Assembly (NCBI GenBank): GCA_029532415.1
Contig: JAQOTA010000049.1
Location: forward strand, 124,001-188,000
Source of the DNA: Marasmius tenuissimus
Lineage: Eukaryota > Basidiomycota > Agaricomycetes > Agaricales > Marasmiaceae
Direction of reading: 5' to 3'
Length of the DNA stretch: 64,000 bases
Shown here: one piece after another, positions 33,360-45,177 of the stretch
How the letters are laid out: each line of letters starts with the position of its first letter
How positions within the stretch are numbered: the stretch's first letter is position 1
Position numbers and translations under genes: made by a program
Notes under the pieces: generated by a model
Database searches by the model: none
Told to the model about the DNA's origin: nothing
What the model saw: only the letters and a program-made list of their open reading frames with translations

Positions 33360-36300
33360 ATGCTGGCCAGGTGTTTCATTACGGCTTGTTCCAAACCATC
33401 ACGTCCATTCCTTTCTACTATTGCGAGCACCCGTAGAATGGCTATTGATGCTACAACTCCGTCCTGGCGACGCGTCACTCCGACACGCGACAACGTGCCC
33501 CCGTTCTCGGTCTTCACGAAAGCTATAGAGAAGTCACAGCAAGATGATAGAGAATACAGGATTATTAGGCTGGAAAACGGACTCGAGGCAACCCTTGTTC
33601 ACGATAAGACAGCAGACAAGGCAGCTGCAAGTCTGGATGTAGCGGTTGGGCATCTGTCAGACCCGGTGAGCATAATGGACAGAGGTTACTGCGACGTTGA
33701 GCTCTAATCGTTTGAGACAGGACGACATGCCAGGTCTTGCCCATTTCTGTGAGCATCTATTGTTTATGGGCACCGAGAACTTTCCCAAGGAGAACGAATA
33801 CAGCGAAGTGAGTCTGGCTGTTCAAATAGTGTCGAATGTTAAACAAACTTACGCTTTTGTAGTATCTATCCAAGAACAACGGGGCTTCCAACGCTTATAC
33901 GTCGCTCTCCAACACCAATTACTACTTCAGTGTCTCTACTTCGCACCTGGGTGGAGCTCTCGCTCGTTTCTCAGCTTTCTTCCACTGCCCACTTTTTTCA
34001 CCCTCCTGTACAACGCGAGAGCTGAACGCCGTCGACTCCGAGCACAAGAAGAATCACCAACAGGACCTTTGGCGTATTTTCCAAGTGAACAAGCACCTCA
34101 GCAAACCAGGACACCCTTTCAGCAAATTTGGGAGTGGTAACAAGGAGTCATTGAGCCGAAAAGCACACGAATTGAAAGCGAAGGGAAAGCTACCCGCTGC
34201 AAACCCCATCCTCGCGGAAAATAGGCTCAAGGTTGATCCATCCCCACTTCCATCGCGAGTGGCGTCTCCCGCACCTTCAGACATATCGACCAGCAGCGAG
34301 GGAGACTCAGATGGAGGTGCTGTCGGCCGAGAGACCCGTCGACGTTTGATTGAGTGGTGGCAGAAGGAATATTGTGCGGGTAGGATGAAGTTGTGCGTGG
34401 TTGGAAAGGGTGAGTCGAATTTGCCGCTCACCATTGCGTTCTGCTGTACTGAAAACACGACTACAGAGTCTCTTGATGACCTTTCCGAACTCGTTGCAAA
34501 GCTGTTTTCTCCGATCCTTAACCGTGGTATTGACCCTCTACCAACGATCGCGGACCATCCGTTTGGCCCGGACGAGAAGGGAACGCTCATTTCGATTCCA
34601 ACGATCATGGCCATGCACATGTTGGAGATTGCCTTCCCTCTTGATCCGCAAGTGGAAAACTGGAGGCATAAGCCGGCCAATTTCATCTCTCACTTGGTTG
34701 GACATGAGGGCCCAGGATCTCTATTGTCGTTGTTAAAGAAGGAGGGATTGGCAGTCGGACTTAGCTGCGGCCCTCAAGCTTTGGGTAGAGGGTTTGACAT
34801 GTTGAGAGTGACGCTCGAATTGACTGCTAAGGGCTTTGGTAAGGTTTTATTCGCGTCAGAGGCGTCATTATCTTCCTTTTCTGATTTTTGCAAATAGAAA
34901 ACTACCAACAGGTCATCCTCCTCACGACGAAGTACTTCAATCTCCTCCGTTCGCAGAGCCACTTTGAGGAATTCCATCAACATGAAACATCTGCCCTATC
35001 ACAAACCCGTTTCCGTTTCTTGGAGAAGAGGAAACCTGACGGCTACGCGACTATGGTAGCTGAAACGATGAACAAGCCTTATCCAAGGGAACTTTTGCTG
35101 GCCGCTCCTCATATCACTTGGGACTGGGGAAATGAATACCCCGGATACGAGAAACACGGAAATGGAGAGGTCAAGCTCAGAGAACTCATAGACGGACTTC
35201 GAATGGAAGAAGGCAGAGTGCTACTCATGGGCAAAGAGGAAGAGCTAGCACGGGTCCCTCGCTTTGATCAATCCGTTGAATGGAAGGAAGAACCGTGGTA
35301 TGGGACGAAATATCGCGTTGAGCGATTCTCGGACGCGTTCCTCAAAGAGTGCTCCGAAGGGCCTGCTATCCCCGAGTTGTTCTTGCCCGGACCAAACCAG
35401 TTCATTCCGGAGGATTTGACCGTCGACAAGAAGGAAGTGACCCAACCGCAGAAGCGACCGCACTTTATCTGGTCGACGCCGCTCTGCAGTATGTGGCACA
35501 AGAAGGATGATAGGTTTTGGTCGCCCAAGGCTGAGGTCACGATCCATATACGCAGGTACGTTCTGAACGTTGAGCATTATATGTATATTTCGACTGACGT
35601 CTGTCACGATAGTCGGTTTTCGGACACTACTCCGCGTTCTACTGTTCTGACACGCATCTACACCGACTTGATCACTGAATCTTTGACCGAGTTTGCATAC
35701 GATGCGGAGCTGGCTGGAGTGAAGTACGACTGTCATTCGAGTACGAAGGGTGTTTATGTCGTACTGAGAGGGTATAACGACAAAATGAGCGTACTTGCCG
35801 AGAAGGTGCTCGAATGCGTCAAAAACTTGACCGTTGACGGAGAGAGGTTGAAAGATGTCATTGAACGAGTAAGTCCATTTGCATGTGCCATGTTGCTCCC
35901 TCTCATGATTTATTGGCTTAGAACAAGAAAGCTTGGGAGAACTTCTTTATGGGACAGTCCTACGGGATTGCGAACTTCTTTACCTCGTACATTCTCTCGG
36001 AGAGAGCATGGAGGGTAGAGGAGCTACTCAAAGAGTTGTCGAGTGCGTTGTCTTCCCTCTTATGCTGAAAATTCTTACCGAGATAACCTCGCAGCTGTCA
36101 CATCTGGCGAGATTGAAAAGCACGCAACCCAACTTCTCTCGCAGGTTCACATCAATATGTTGATCGTTGGGAATGTGACTGAGGACGTACGTCCATCTTT
36201 CAAATTACGCTTATAAGTTCCCGATTCTCACACCAGCCTGACCTTGCAGCAAGCTGTTGATATCGCTCAGATGGCAGAGCGTGGCTTGGGCCAGCTCGCG

Positions 36301-37378
36301 AACGACGTCGAGCCAAGCGATCTGAACGAGTATGCATTGGTCCTACCACCTGGAAGCAACTACATCTACGCTGCCCCACTCCTCAACCCAGCTCAAGCCA
36401 ACAACGCCTTGACCTATTACCTTCACTTTGGCCCAATGAACGATTCCCGCCTGCGTGTCGTCTCAGCGCTCTTAACGCAGATCATGACGGAGCCCGCTTT
36501 CAACGTTCTCCGGACGAAAGAGCAGTTGGGGTACATCGTCCATTGTTCGGGGCTTCTTTTGCCTGGTTCCACATTGAAAGGTGTGCGGATCATTGTACAG
36601 TCAGAGAAGCGAGCGGGGTACTTGGAGGGTCGTGTAGAGGCATTCCTTGAGGGCATCAAGGAGACTTTGGAACAGATGAGCGATGCAGAGTTCGGAGAGC
36701 ACAAAGAAGGGGTGAGGAAGAAGTGGCTCGAAGAATGGAAGAATTTGAGTGAGGAGAGCTCAGCGTTCTACTCCTACATCAACAGTGGCTCGTGGGACTT
36801 CTATAGGAGTGAGTGTCCTGACTCCTACCTCAAACTTCGCGTTATACTGACTACATGCCTAAGGGGACAACGACGCCGAGGCGATCCAGAGCGTCACTAA
36901 GGAAGAGGTCTACGACTGTTTCATGAAATACGTCCACCCGTCTTCCACGACGCGAGCAAAACTCTCGGTACACATGTTATCCCAGAAAGTTCCCGCCAGG
37001 AAGGTCAGCCCAGCAGCAGCATCCGCGTTCGACGCTCTCGTGAGAGAGCGTGACTTGGGTGTCAACGGTGCTTCCATCTCTCCGTTCTCAGAGGAGAACC
37101 CGACAGTGACGGACTTCGTTGCCTACTGGAGCGGTGTCCTGAAGGTTGCCGGCGTCAAGGATGAGGATGCGCAGACGGTGCTGAACCAGATCCATGGTCT
37201 CATTGAGAAGCATGCCAATGATGGCGACATGGGACTCAAGGATGAAGTACGGGAGGGAGCTACGTACATCAAAGACGAGGAGCTCAAGGAGTTCAAGAAG
37301 AAATTGGCAAAATCGGACAAGTACCCTCCTGTTGTCGTGTGGCACGATCAGAAGGTGTCCCCGAGGTCAAGGTTATGA
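33360..37378 (+). CDS. STE23: Insulin-degrading-enzyme family metalloprotease (M16A)
   Basis: Zinc endopeptidase of the IDE/Ste23 type, which degrades short peptides inside a closed chamber and in yeast helps process a-factor. Exon 1 holds [20 protein letters not shown] and VAVGHLSDP; after an intron comes [20 protein letters not shown] with the inverted zinc motif Hxx[16 protein letters not shown] and [20 protein letters not shown] include the third zinc ligand Glu. A Ser/Pro-rich insert (about 34200-34330) lies in the first M16 domain. The middle and C-terminal domains follow ([51 protein letters not shown]). About eight introns. The first ATG gives a basic leader [17 protein letters not shown] suited to mitochondria; a second ATG at 33438 would remove it. 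The C-terminus is SPRSRL, a possible peroxisomal PTS1. Confidence 0.93.
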
Positions 37379-37626
37379 GCCTGACCGACGGTCCTTCTCG
37401 CTATTTATCTTAGAGGGGGACCATTCGAATAGGGACCATGATCCGGACCTTTATTTATTTGAAATTTTGGCGCGCATACCTAGCACGACCTTGCTAAAAT
37501 GTAATGACTACCACTCTCGCTTTACTTGCTTTGAGTTCCGGGCGATCTAAGTAGTCCCAAATGACGTGGTCAATCCTGCTCCTTCTAGTATTATACACGG
37601 GTAGGTATTACTTCATGCTAGATTGT

Positions 37627-39311
37627 CTAGTAAGATAGGGTCTCCACCATGGCGTCGAGAATCCGAATGGCATCTGGTATATGGAACTTCTCGTATTGCA
37701 AGCCGTTGGGAACACTACGCAAAAGAGCGAAGAAAACCCGTCAGTGTCCAGAACCATGTGAGAAAAGACACTAGCACTCACTCCCAACCGGTAACTCGTT
37801 TGACCGGAGCATCCAACTTCAAGAAACACCTCTTCTGTACCTCTGCAGCGATCTCCGCACCAGCGCCCAATGTCATACCTGCTTCATGTACGACGACCAG
37901 TCTTCCTGTCCGTTTCACGCTCTCCACGACTGTCTCTACGTCCCAGGGTAATATCGTGCGGAGGTCTATGAGCTCTACTTTCGCTTTACGCAGCGAGGCG
38001 GGGACGTGTGGTTCGAGCTCGGGGGAGGGGGAAGTTAACATGTGCAATGCCGTCTCGCAGTGGTAAAGAGGGGTTCCCCAAGAGAGGAGCGTCAAATCAG
38101 AACCGGGCACCAGTACTTCCGCACGGCCGATTGGAAGGACAAAATCGTCTACTGGAACTTGTTCGACTGCGCGGAGTTCAATGAGATTAGAGGACTGCTG
38201 CCAGAGCTCTGAGATGACATACCGGCTGAACGATAGAGGACTTTGGGTTCCATGAAGATGACTGGGTTGGGGTCTCTGATAGATCCTAGTAGAAGTCCTT
38301 TTGCTTGGATTGGTGAGCGAGGGATAACGACCTGTCGATAAGTAGGTGAATACGCGTCCAAACGCGACCAAATTTGGGGCATACCTTGAGCCCGGAAGAA
38401 CCCATGAAGAACCCTTCAGGCGACTGTGAGTGGTATAACCCTCCGTGTCCCTGTATCGAAAGTGTCAACCATACGGAGGTTGTAGTCACAGCAGAGTATA
38501 CGCACCACGGACATGGTAGGCGTTCGCACTGTCAATTTACCACAATTATACTGGCCTCCAGAACGGTAGCGTACTTTGGCAGCCTCGTTGACGAGCTTTT
38601 TGTGTCAACCTGGTAAACAAGACTTTCCAGAGAACGCGAACAGAGATGCACACCTGATCAAAGGCAGGGAATATATAATCCGCGAACTGAATTTCGGCAA
38701 CGGCGGTGTGCCCCATCATGGAAAGGCCAATCCCGAACCCAACAATACCTTGTTCCGTGAGAGGGGTATTGAAGACGCGTTCACGACCGAACTCTTCTGC
38801 CAGTCCCTAAACAACTCGGAAGAAAATGAACTTTCGCTTGGTAGCCGCACGGACCAGAACGGCCTCACCATCGTGCATCTGAATACTCCTCCAAACGCGA
38901 CGTCCTCTCCAAACACCACGGAGTTGTCATCTTTACTCAGGACGATGCTAGTGAGGTCGTCAGCTCTGGGTTCCTGTGTGTAGTGCTTCATAACACACCT
39001 CATTGCATCCCTTACGGCCTGATAAGTGTTCATTTTACGTGTCTCTCGCCCACCAACCATGTTATTGGAAACAGCAGAGCCCTCTTCGTCAGCCCATACA
39101 AGATCCGGAGTACGTAGAGCGGCGTCGCGAGTCGATCTAAGAATCTGAGATGTGGCAATAGAGGGCAGATGCCCTCCTGCGGGGGGAGGTTCTACCGTCG
39201 AGTTGAAGCGAACATTCTGGAGAGAGATGATCAGCAATTGTACTTTGACACAGAGCAATGATAACTTGCCAGAACTCGAGGAATTCTCTTCCGCAGAGTG
39301 CTAGAGAACAT
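37627..39311 (-). CDS. BCKDHB: Branched-chain 2-oxoacid dehydrogenase E1 component, beta subunit
   Basis: Beta subunit of the thiamine-dependent mitochondrial complex that decarboxylates Leu, Ile and Val ketoacids. It starts at 39311 with the leader [15 protein letters not shown] 53-nt intron with a GC donor (GCAAGT...CTCCAG, 39217-39269) joins to [15 protein letters not shown]. The core reads [134 protein letters not shown] and [17 protein letters not shown]. It ends [20 protein letters not shown] before TAG. All motifs match human BCKDHB and separate it from pyruvate dehydrogenase E1 beta. It is convergent with STE23. Confidence 0.95.
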
Positions 39312-39420
39312 GGGAGTTCAGAGTAAAGAGTCGAACGGTCAAGATCCGGTTCCCCGCTGACGCTCGGACGGAAACCCCAGAGAGCGATTAGCCGACGGCA
39401 AAATATCCAGAGAGGGGCGG

Positions 39421-39480
39421 AACCGCGAAGATCGAACCACGTGAACCACGCGAACCGTGTGAACTGGGTGAACTGGTAAC
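39421..39480 (-). repeat. 9-bp tandem array, arm A of an inverted pair
   Basis: Read on the minus strand, five consecutive 9-mers: AGTTCACCC, AGTTCACAC, GGTTCGCGT, GGTTCACGT, GGTTCGATC (consensus RGTTCRNNN). It aligns in inverted orientation with the array at 40148-40200 at roughly 80 percent over about 65 bp, including the flank GGTTCCGCCCC. Confidence 0.7.
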
Positions 39481-40147
39481 TTTTGGTCACCAATTCTCCT
39501 TCTGAAAGAACCCCTTGGCACGAAAACCCCACAGCCTCTATAGACACCAGATTACTGTGTTGTAGCATGGTCTAGGAGGTGTATCGGGGCCTGAGGAGGC
39601 TGGGAGAGTGATATATGACACGTTGTCCTCGAGACTGATCTCAGTGATTGAGAGACGAACAGACAGTGTAAGTCGTAAAAGTGTGGTATGAGATGTGTAC
39701 CTCGCCTTCTCAAAGGCATGATTAGTGACTTGGTAGCGGATGGCGGACTCTGGGTCCAGAGGAATGCTCTTGGAGTTGCAGCTCCGTTCGCGCGATGAAG
39801 AAGCCCGTGGGAAAATTGCCATGTTCGGACATATCATGCTCACTGTAGTCGACAGTACTGATTCTCAGATCTCAGTACTCTAGCAATGGCCTCCAAAACA
39901 ACGTACTTACCTTGCTCAAGCAGCACCTTATCAGCATATTTACTACTCATAATAAACGACGGGAGATCCGGTGGAAAGGTTTCCTTAGCTCGTGTTCATA
40001 GATGGGAAATTTTAACCCAGTTTGGAGTTAGATATAAGAAAAAATAATTACTTATCTCCTCCCCCACGCTCTCTCAGGTTCACTTGCAGACCCTACCAGA
40101 CCCTACCATACCCTACAGCATCCTGCTCAGCCCTACCACAAAGTTCA

Positions 40148-40200
40148 CTTACAGTTCACTCAGTTCGCGCGGTTCGCTGAGTTCGTGCAGTTCGTTCTTC
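40148..40200 (+). repeat. 9-bp tandem array, arm B of an inverted pair
   Basis: Five consecutive 9-mers on the plus strand: AGTTCACTC, AGTTCGCGC, GGTTCGCTG, AGTTCGTGC, AGTTCGTTC, then TTCGTAGTTCCGCCCCG. It mirrors arm A about 670 bp away. Just upstream (40086-40137) is a different short repeat of the type GACCCTACCA. Confidence 0.7.
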
Positions 40201-40234
40201 GTAGTTCCGCCCCGCCCTCAAAATTATAAAGGTA

Positions 40235-41415
40235 CTTTTCAGTCAAAAATCTATTGCGTTACCAAAAACGTACGTGATTCGCGTACTTCATTGCCGAAAC
40301 GTGTAGTGTGAACCGTTGACGTGCTTGAGCATTCGTGCTCGACGTACTTTTGATAGTCGGCGTGGTGGCTACTATTGGTAGGTGTGCCCTCTAGTTGCTT
40401 TCCGTACTTGACATTGGATATTTAAAAACGAGATTTTCTGCGATACTACGGTTCGAAAGAAAAGGGCTGCCGAAAGTGACCAGATCCGTTGGATGCCGCG
40501 ATACGGCCACATTCGGGAGTTACCGAAACACGGTTGCTGTAGCGTGGAAATGTTACATTGAGATTGTTGCTCTAAAAACGGAGGCGTGATACTGCAACAG
40601 TCTTATTTCGATGCTCCTAAGGGAGCTCTGAGTAAATAACGACTCGATTTTCTCAAGCAACAAAGATCGGGGAACAAACTCTTCCACCAACAAGCACGCC
40701 GTAGCGGAAGGGGTCTACTTGACTTGAAAGGCTCAAAGGTATGATCCTGAGGGGTCCATCGTGAATACGTATTACATGGTGATATTCAGGGCTCGATGGG
40801 AAAAATGATAAATATCATAATTCTGTAGCCATATGTAGGCAATGCAGCTGGATAGCATGGGGGCTGCTTTAAGTTATTTTGCCTCTTCAATATAGCCCTC
40901 TCTTAGGATACTCAAGGAACTTAGCTATCTCACAGGATATCAGCGTGGTCAAATTCTTGAGGAGCGGGGGCTCTGAATGTGAAGGTCAAACGTATGCTTG
41001 GTTGGATGTCCTCAACGCCGCTATGGTGGGGGCAGCAAACAACTTAAAACCTTCAAGTTCAAGCAACCGAGTCCCGAGATTCTGATAAGTCACACAATCC
41101 ACTCTCCAGCATGGCTAATTTCAATATTCGAGTTCCACACGTTGGTGAGGATCGGAATTCTTGGGCAAGGCAAACTTAGCGCAGCGTTAGCCATTTGTGC
41201 TATGCCATTGTGGCCGGCCGGTGGAAGTTAAGAACTCGTACGGCAACTCGGAGTGACTCGGCGCTGGGGGCCCGGCAGATTTAGACTTTCATAAAAGGGA
41301 AAATTCCTTGGAAAAGTGACCGTAGGACCGGGTAGAAAATACACAAACGGTCGGCACGAAGTACGCAAACAACATACACATGCGCTTGGCACGTGCACGA
41401 ATTTCGACTGAAAAA
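40235..41415. mobile_element. Possible degenerate TIR element, about 1.18 kb
   Basis: The left end (40235: CTTTTCAGTCAAAAATC) and the reversed right end (41415: TTTTTCAGTCGAAATTC) align, and similarity resumes inward as CGCGTACTTCATTGCCGA against TGCGTACTTCGTGCCGA, about 80 bp in all at perhaps 60-65 percent. Both ends are preceded by TA. There is no transposase frame inside. The low identity makes this tentative. Confidence 0.35.
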
Positions 41416-41533
41416 TAGTTTCATACAAAATATCAGTCTCCCGGGGGTTGCCTGGCTAGCGCTGGACTCGGCGTCAGCCTGTCCCTAGTTGAGCCTAGTT
41501 TGCTTCTCTTCTTCTTCTCGCTGGCCTGTCTTC

Positions 41534-43595
41534 ATGGAAAATGAAGCCACATTTGTAGCCCCAGAGGGTGTCTATACTGTCGTTGAGGAGCTCAAACCAT
41601 CCGTTTTGCAGGCACATGCAGCCAGCACAGCACCAGTAAATTATCCAGCGCGGATAACAGCTATATCTGTTCGATTCCCAGCTGCAAAGCCAAGCGGAGG
41701 AACGCCCGGATTTGCTCAGCTTCTGGGAGGAAACAATTCGAAGAAGGAGAAGGAGAAGCCTGTACGAGAAGATGCGCATAGTTTGTCTACAGGAAGCAGC
41801 GATACCCCAGACGAGGGCGATCCCGTTTCTTCAGACCATAATCCAGCCGTTCCCAATACCCATTTATTTGGAGGCCATTCGCCCATAAGAAAGAAGAAGG
41901 CATCAGCATCTCGCCCAAAGCACAACATAAAGACCACCTCCTCAACGTTCATTACCAGAATTCAGTATGCGGAGGGATACGCGAAGATCATGCAATCCAA
42001 GCAAGGGGAGGCAACTTTTCTCTTTTATAACCAGGTCAAGACGCTCTTATGGGTCGAAGCTGGAGCTAAGTCAAAGGTGAGTAGAGCTTTATGTGCTGTT
42101 CAAGCGATTGTACCAAGCAAAAAAACTCTCTCCCCCAAATCCAGGAACCTCTCGCTCGAATATCATTCTCAGCGTATCCTACGTGTCACGACGTGAATCC
42201 TCTTACCGCCTCATCTGACCGACTGGATGTAATCGTGGGCTTCAGTACTGGAGATCTAATCTGGCTGGGTGCGTTACGACGCCAACGCCATCTCTGATTT
42301 TCCCCTAATCACCCACCCGTTCAGACCCCTTATCTTCGCGTTATGCTCGTTTGAATAAGCAAGGTTGTATCACCAGCTCTCCATGCACGGCCGTCCGATG
42401 GGTCCCATCCTCTACCTCACTCTTCCTCGTCTCCCATGCCGATGGAACGATCGTCGTTTACGATAGAGAACGTGAAGACGGAACGTTTACACCACAGGAT
42501 CCCGGCCCTTCCAACCCACCTACGGGGTCCGAATCCAATCCCTCCTCAGAGGAATCATGGGACCCCATGGAAAATATCTTCGTTACCATGCCGCCTTGGC
42601 ACCCCGTCGCAGCGTCGAATGTTGGCCCTTCCAAATCGGATAAGGACAAGGCAGCCTCTGTCAAAAACCCAGTCAGTCATTGGCGGGTGTCGAGAAGGAG
42701 CGTCGTCGACTTTGTCTTCTCGCCTGATGTCAAGTACGTCGGCGCAATATCGGAAGATGGATGCTTGAGAGTGATAGATGCTTTGGCAGAACAGTGAGTT
42801 GATATCATGTTCTGACTGCTTTTTACTTGACCATTCTCTCTTGATAGACTGATAGACTGTTATGCGTCGTACTTTGGAACATTGACATGTGTAGCATGGT
42901 CTCCGGATGGTCGGTTCATAGTGGTATGTGCCAGTCTCCTAGACCTCAGAGTATGCGTCTCACACTTTACAAAGACCGGTGGACAGGACGATCTCCTCAC
43001 CATCTTTTCGCCATGGGAGCAACGCGTCGTTGCGCGGTGCCAGGGTCACTCGTCTTTCGTATCTTCAGTCGCCTTTGACGACCTCCGATGCGACGGGCGG
43101 ACCTACAGGTTCGGGAGTGTCGGAGAGGACAACAAGCTTATCCTTTGGGACTTCTCGAGTGGTGCTTTGCATCGCCCAAAAATGCAATCACAACATCAAC
43201 GGGTTTCCATGTCCTCAACTCTATCTCTTTCGGCATTCAGAAGAGATCGGTCCGCATTCCATCTCCCTGAGGGAGACGGTGATAGTACCCCGGTGAAATA
43301 TCACCCTGCCCCATCTCGGAACGAGATTGCTGTGGTGCAACCTGTCTTGGTAACATACGCCACTATCGCAGTCTGGAGTGGGTGGCTTACGGAGCTTTTA
43401 CAGGTTAAACAAATAGAAGGAGAGCTGTTGACCTCAGTTGCCTTCATACCCAGATACTTGGTTACTTCAACAAAAGTTGGCCACCTGAAAGTCTGGATAC
43501 GTCCCTTGGCACTACGGCCGTCCAGGCATATGAAGGAGGGCACGAACAAGACACTTCATGTGCATGGTAATCCTCGGACTATCGATGTGAACTGA
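41534..43595 (+). CDS. creC: CreC/WDR20-type WD40 protein
   Basis: Predicted partner of the deubiquitinase CreB in carbon catabolite repression, orthologous to WDR20/DMWD of animals. It starts MENEATFVAPEGVYTVVEEL. After a Ser/Lys-rich linker (KKEKEKPVRED) comes TFITRIQYAEGYAKIMQSK. WD40 blades follow: DVIVGFSTGDLIWL, then after an intron ARLNKQGCITSSPCTAVRWV, LVSHADGTIVVYDREREDG, VDFVFSPDVKYVGAISEDG, GTLTCVAWSPDGRFIV, TGGQDDLLTIFSPWEQRVVA and SVGEDNKLILWDFSSG. The late part reads KQIEGELLTSVAFIPRYLVT and GHLKVWIRPL. The phrase RLNKxG after a GFSTGD blade is characteristic of CreC. About six introns. An upstream in-frame ATG at 41489 adds 15 residues and is less likely. Confidence 0.88.
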
Positions 43596-43938
43596 GGTGA
43601 TGTTTAAAGACCGTCGCGAGCGATTGGCGATGTATCAACATTAAATTATCATCTTCATATTGAATCTACTTAATGTAGTGTGTACACAAATGGAAGCCTA
43701 CTCTGTACACGTACATGTACTAATCTCCCTGGCTCGGCCTCGATTCCATCCCTACATAGTCCCACGTAGATTTCTGATCCCGCGGAGGGATTTTCCTATC
43801 GTAACTGCCGCGCTTTTGCCGCGCCGCGCCCTTGCAGGTGACCAGTCAGCCGATGTGGCAGTGTGTGGGAGCTTCTTGGGATTTCTTATAGCCCCAACGC
43901 AGAACTGCGGGGCTCAAGCTCTACCCTCCCTCCCCTCC
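43596..43938. other. Spacer between creC and membrane protein gene
   Basis: Tandem arrangement. It includes the creC 3' end and the promoter of the next gene. No gene seen. Confidence 0.4.
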
Positions 43939-44730
43939 ATGACCTCGTTATTATCGGTTTTTCTACCAGTCGCTCTTGCGACGCTTTCTCGAGCGCAAAA
44001 TTTCGACGATGATCGTGATGACCATAACAGAACTCGAAATATTATAACAGGGGTGATCATCAGTGCGTGTCTCCGTCCCTACTATGCCTCAAACAGAACT
44101 CAACATGGATCGAATGAACAGCAATGGTGATCCTCATGCTATTCACCTCCTGCTGGATGTACAACGTTCGAAGACAACGAATGCAGCAAATGATGATGGC
44201 CAGACATACCGCTTTCCACAACCAGAACCTGCAGAACTCATACAACCAGAGCCCATATGACGTCAATCGCGCTCATAGCTTCAATCAAGGACAGAGTCAA
44301 GGTTGGATGGGACCTCCTCCTGCAGGGCCTCCACCTCCTGGGTACAGTCCATCGCCACATCCGGGACACCAGGGACCTTATCAGCCCCCACCAGGCGCTC
44401 CGCCAAAGTACGGAGGAGATGGCGGGAAGGGAGGGGAAGATTATGGGTATCAGTATCCTCCGGTACGTTCTCGCTTTTCGCTTATCCTATCATGGTATGG
44501 AAAACGGAGCGCTGAACCTTCTCGTCATCTCAGCCACCAGGATCTCCTCCCGCGGGCAGTCAGCAGTATCAACCTGTGCGTTTTTTCTTCCGTGAGCATA
44601 GCGGCCGAGCCTATTATTAACGCGATCGTATTTAGCCTCTCGGAGCTCCCCCTCCTGCTCATGTACATCCTGTGAGTCGATCTCCGTGATTCGGGACGTT
44701 TGTGGCTGACTGGTGTGTTTCTTGTAGTAA
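43939..44730 (+). CDS. Small single-pass membrane protein with Pro-rich cytoplasmic tail
   Basis: Exon 1 starts MTSLLSVFLPVALATLSRAQ, a clear signal peptide with a likely cut after the SRA region, followed by an acidic stretch DDDRDDHNRTRN and the start of a membrane span (IITGVIIS). After an intron the span continues (VILMLFTSCWMY) and is followed by basic residues NVRRQRMQQMMMARH, so the tail should be cytosolic. The tail is Gln/Asn- and Pro-rich (GPPPAGPPPPGYSPSPHPGH, QPPPGAPPKYGGDGG). Further short exons give PPGSPPAGSQQYQP and PLGAPPPAHVHP. The last exon begins directly with TAA (44728-44730). The architecture recalls yeast Rcr1/Rcr2-type chitin regulators, but no PPxY motif is visible, so this is weak. 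Confidence 0.72.
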
Positions 44731-45177
44731 TCCGCCACACGCGACCGTCACCCCCGCCAAACCTCTTCCTGTTGTATCTGTATCTTTTGGACCTGACTTG
44801 AAAAACTGATACTAGTACCATTGTCTCTGTTTTTGTATCAATATGACTGGCGTCTTTCTGATTGAACACCTGGAATCAGAGTATCACCGCGGATCGTTGC
44901 CTCGAAGATTTGACCCACACCTGGCACCTTGTAAACATGAACTTTCATTCTTGCGAAATATCCAAAAACGTGAGAGTACTATACAAGCGACAAACTAATA
45001 GTACACATAGTATAAATCATTACATACGAACATAAGCTAGCATTCCGTGTATAATATACCAGCGAGAAGTCCGTGTACAAGTCCCAATGTCAAAACAGCC
45101 CCCAAAATCGGAAAGCAAGTATCGAAAGCAAAAGTGTTCTGCGAGTCTGCCAACGAAGCCCCGTCACTACGCGGGAT
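44731..45177. other. Convergent 3' spacer
   Basis: AT-rich between 44980 and 45060, with TATAAA-like and AATAT-rich stretches. No gene seen. Confidence 0.4.

Larger units (their letters stand above)
39312..41533. other. 2.2-kb gene-free region with inverted repeats
   Basis: It lies between the divergent starts of BCKDHB and creC. It contains two inverted 9-bp repeat arrays, a short CCCTACC-rich repeat at 40086-40137, and a possible second TIR element. Frames at 39538-39843 (minus), 40395-40589 and 40998-41231 (plus) are not recognisable. Confidence 0.5.
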
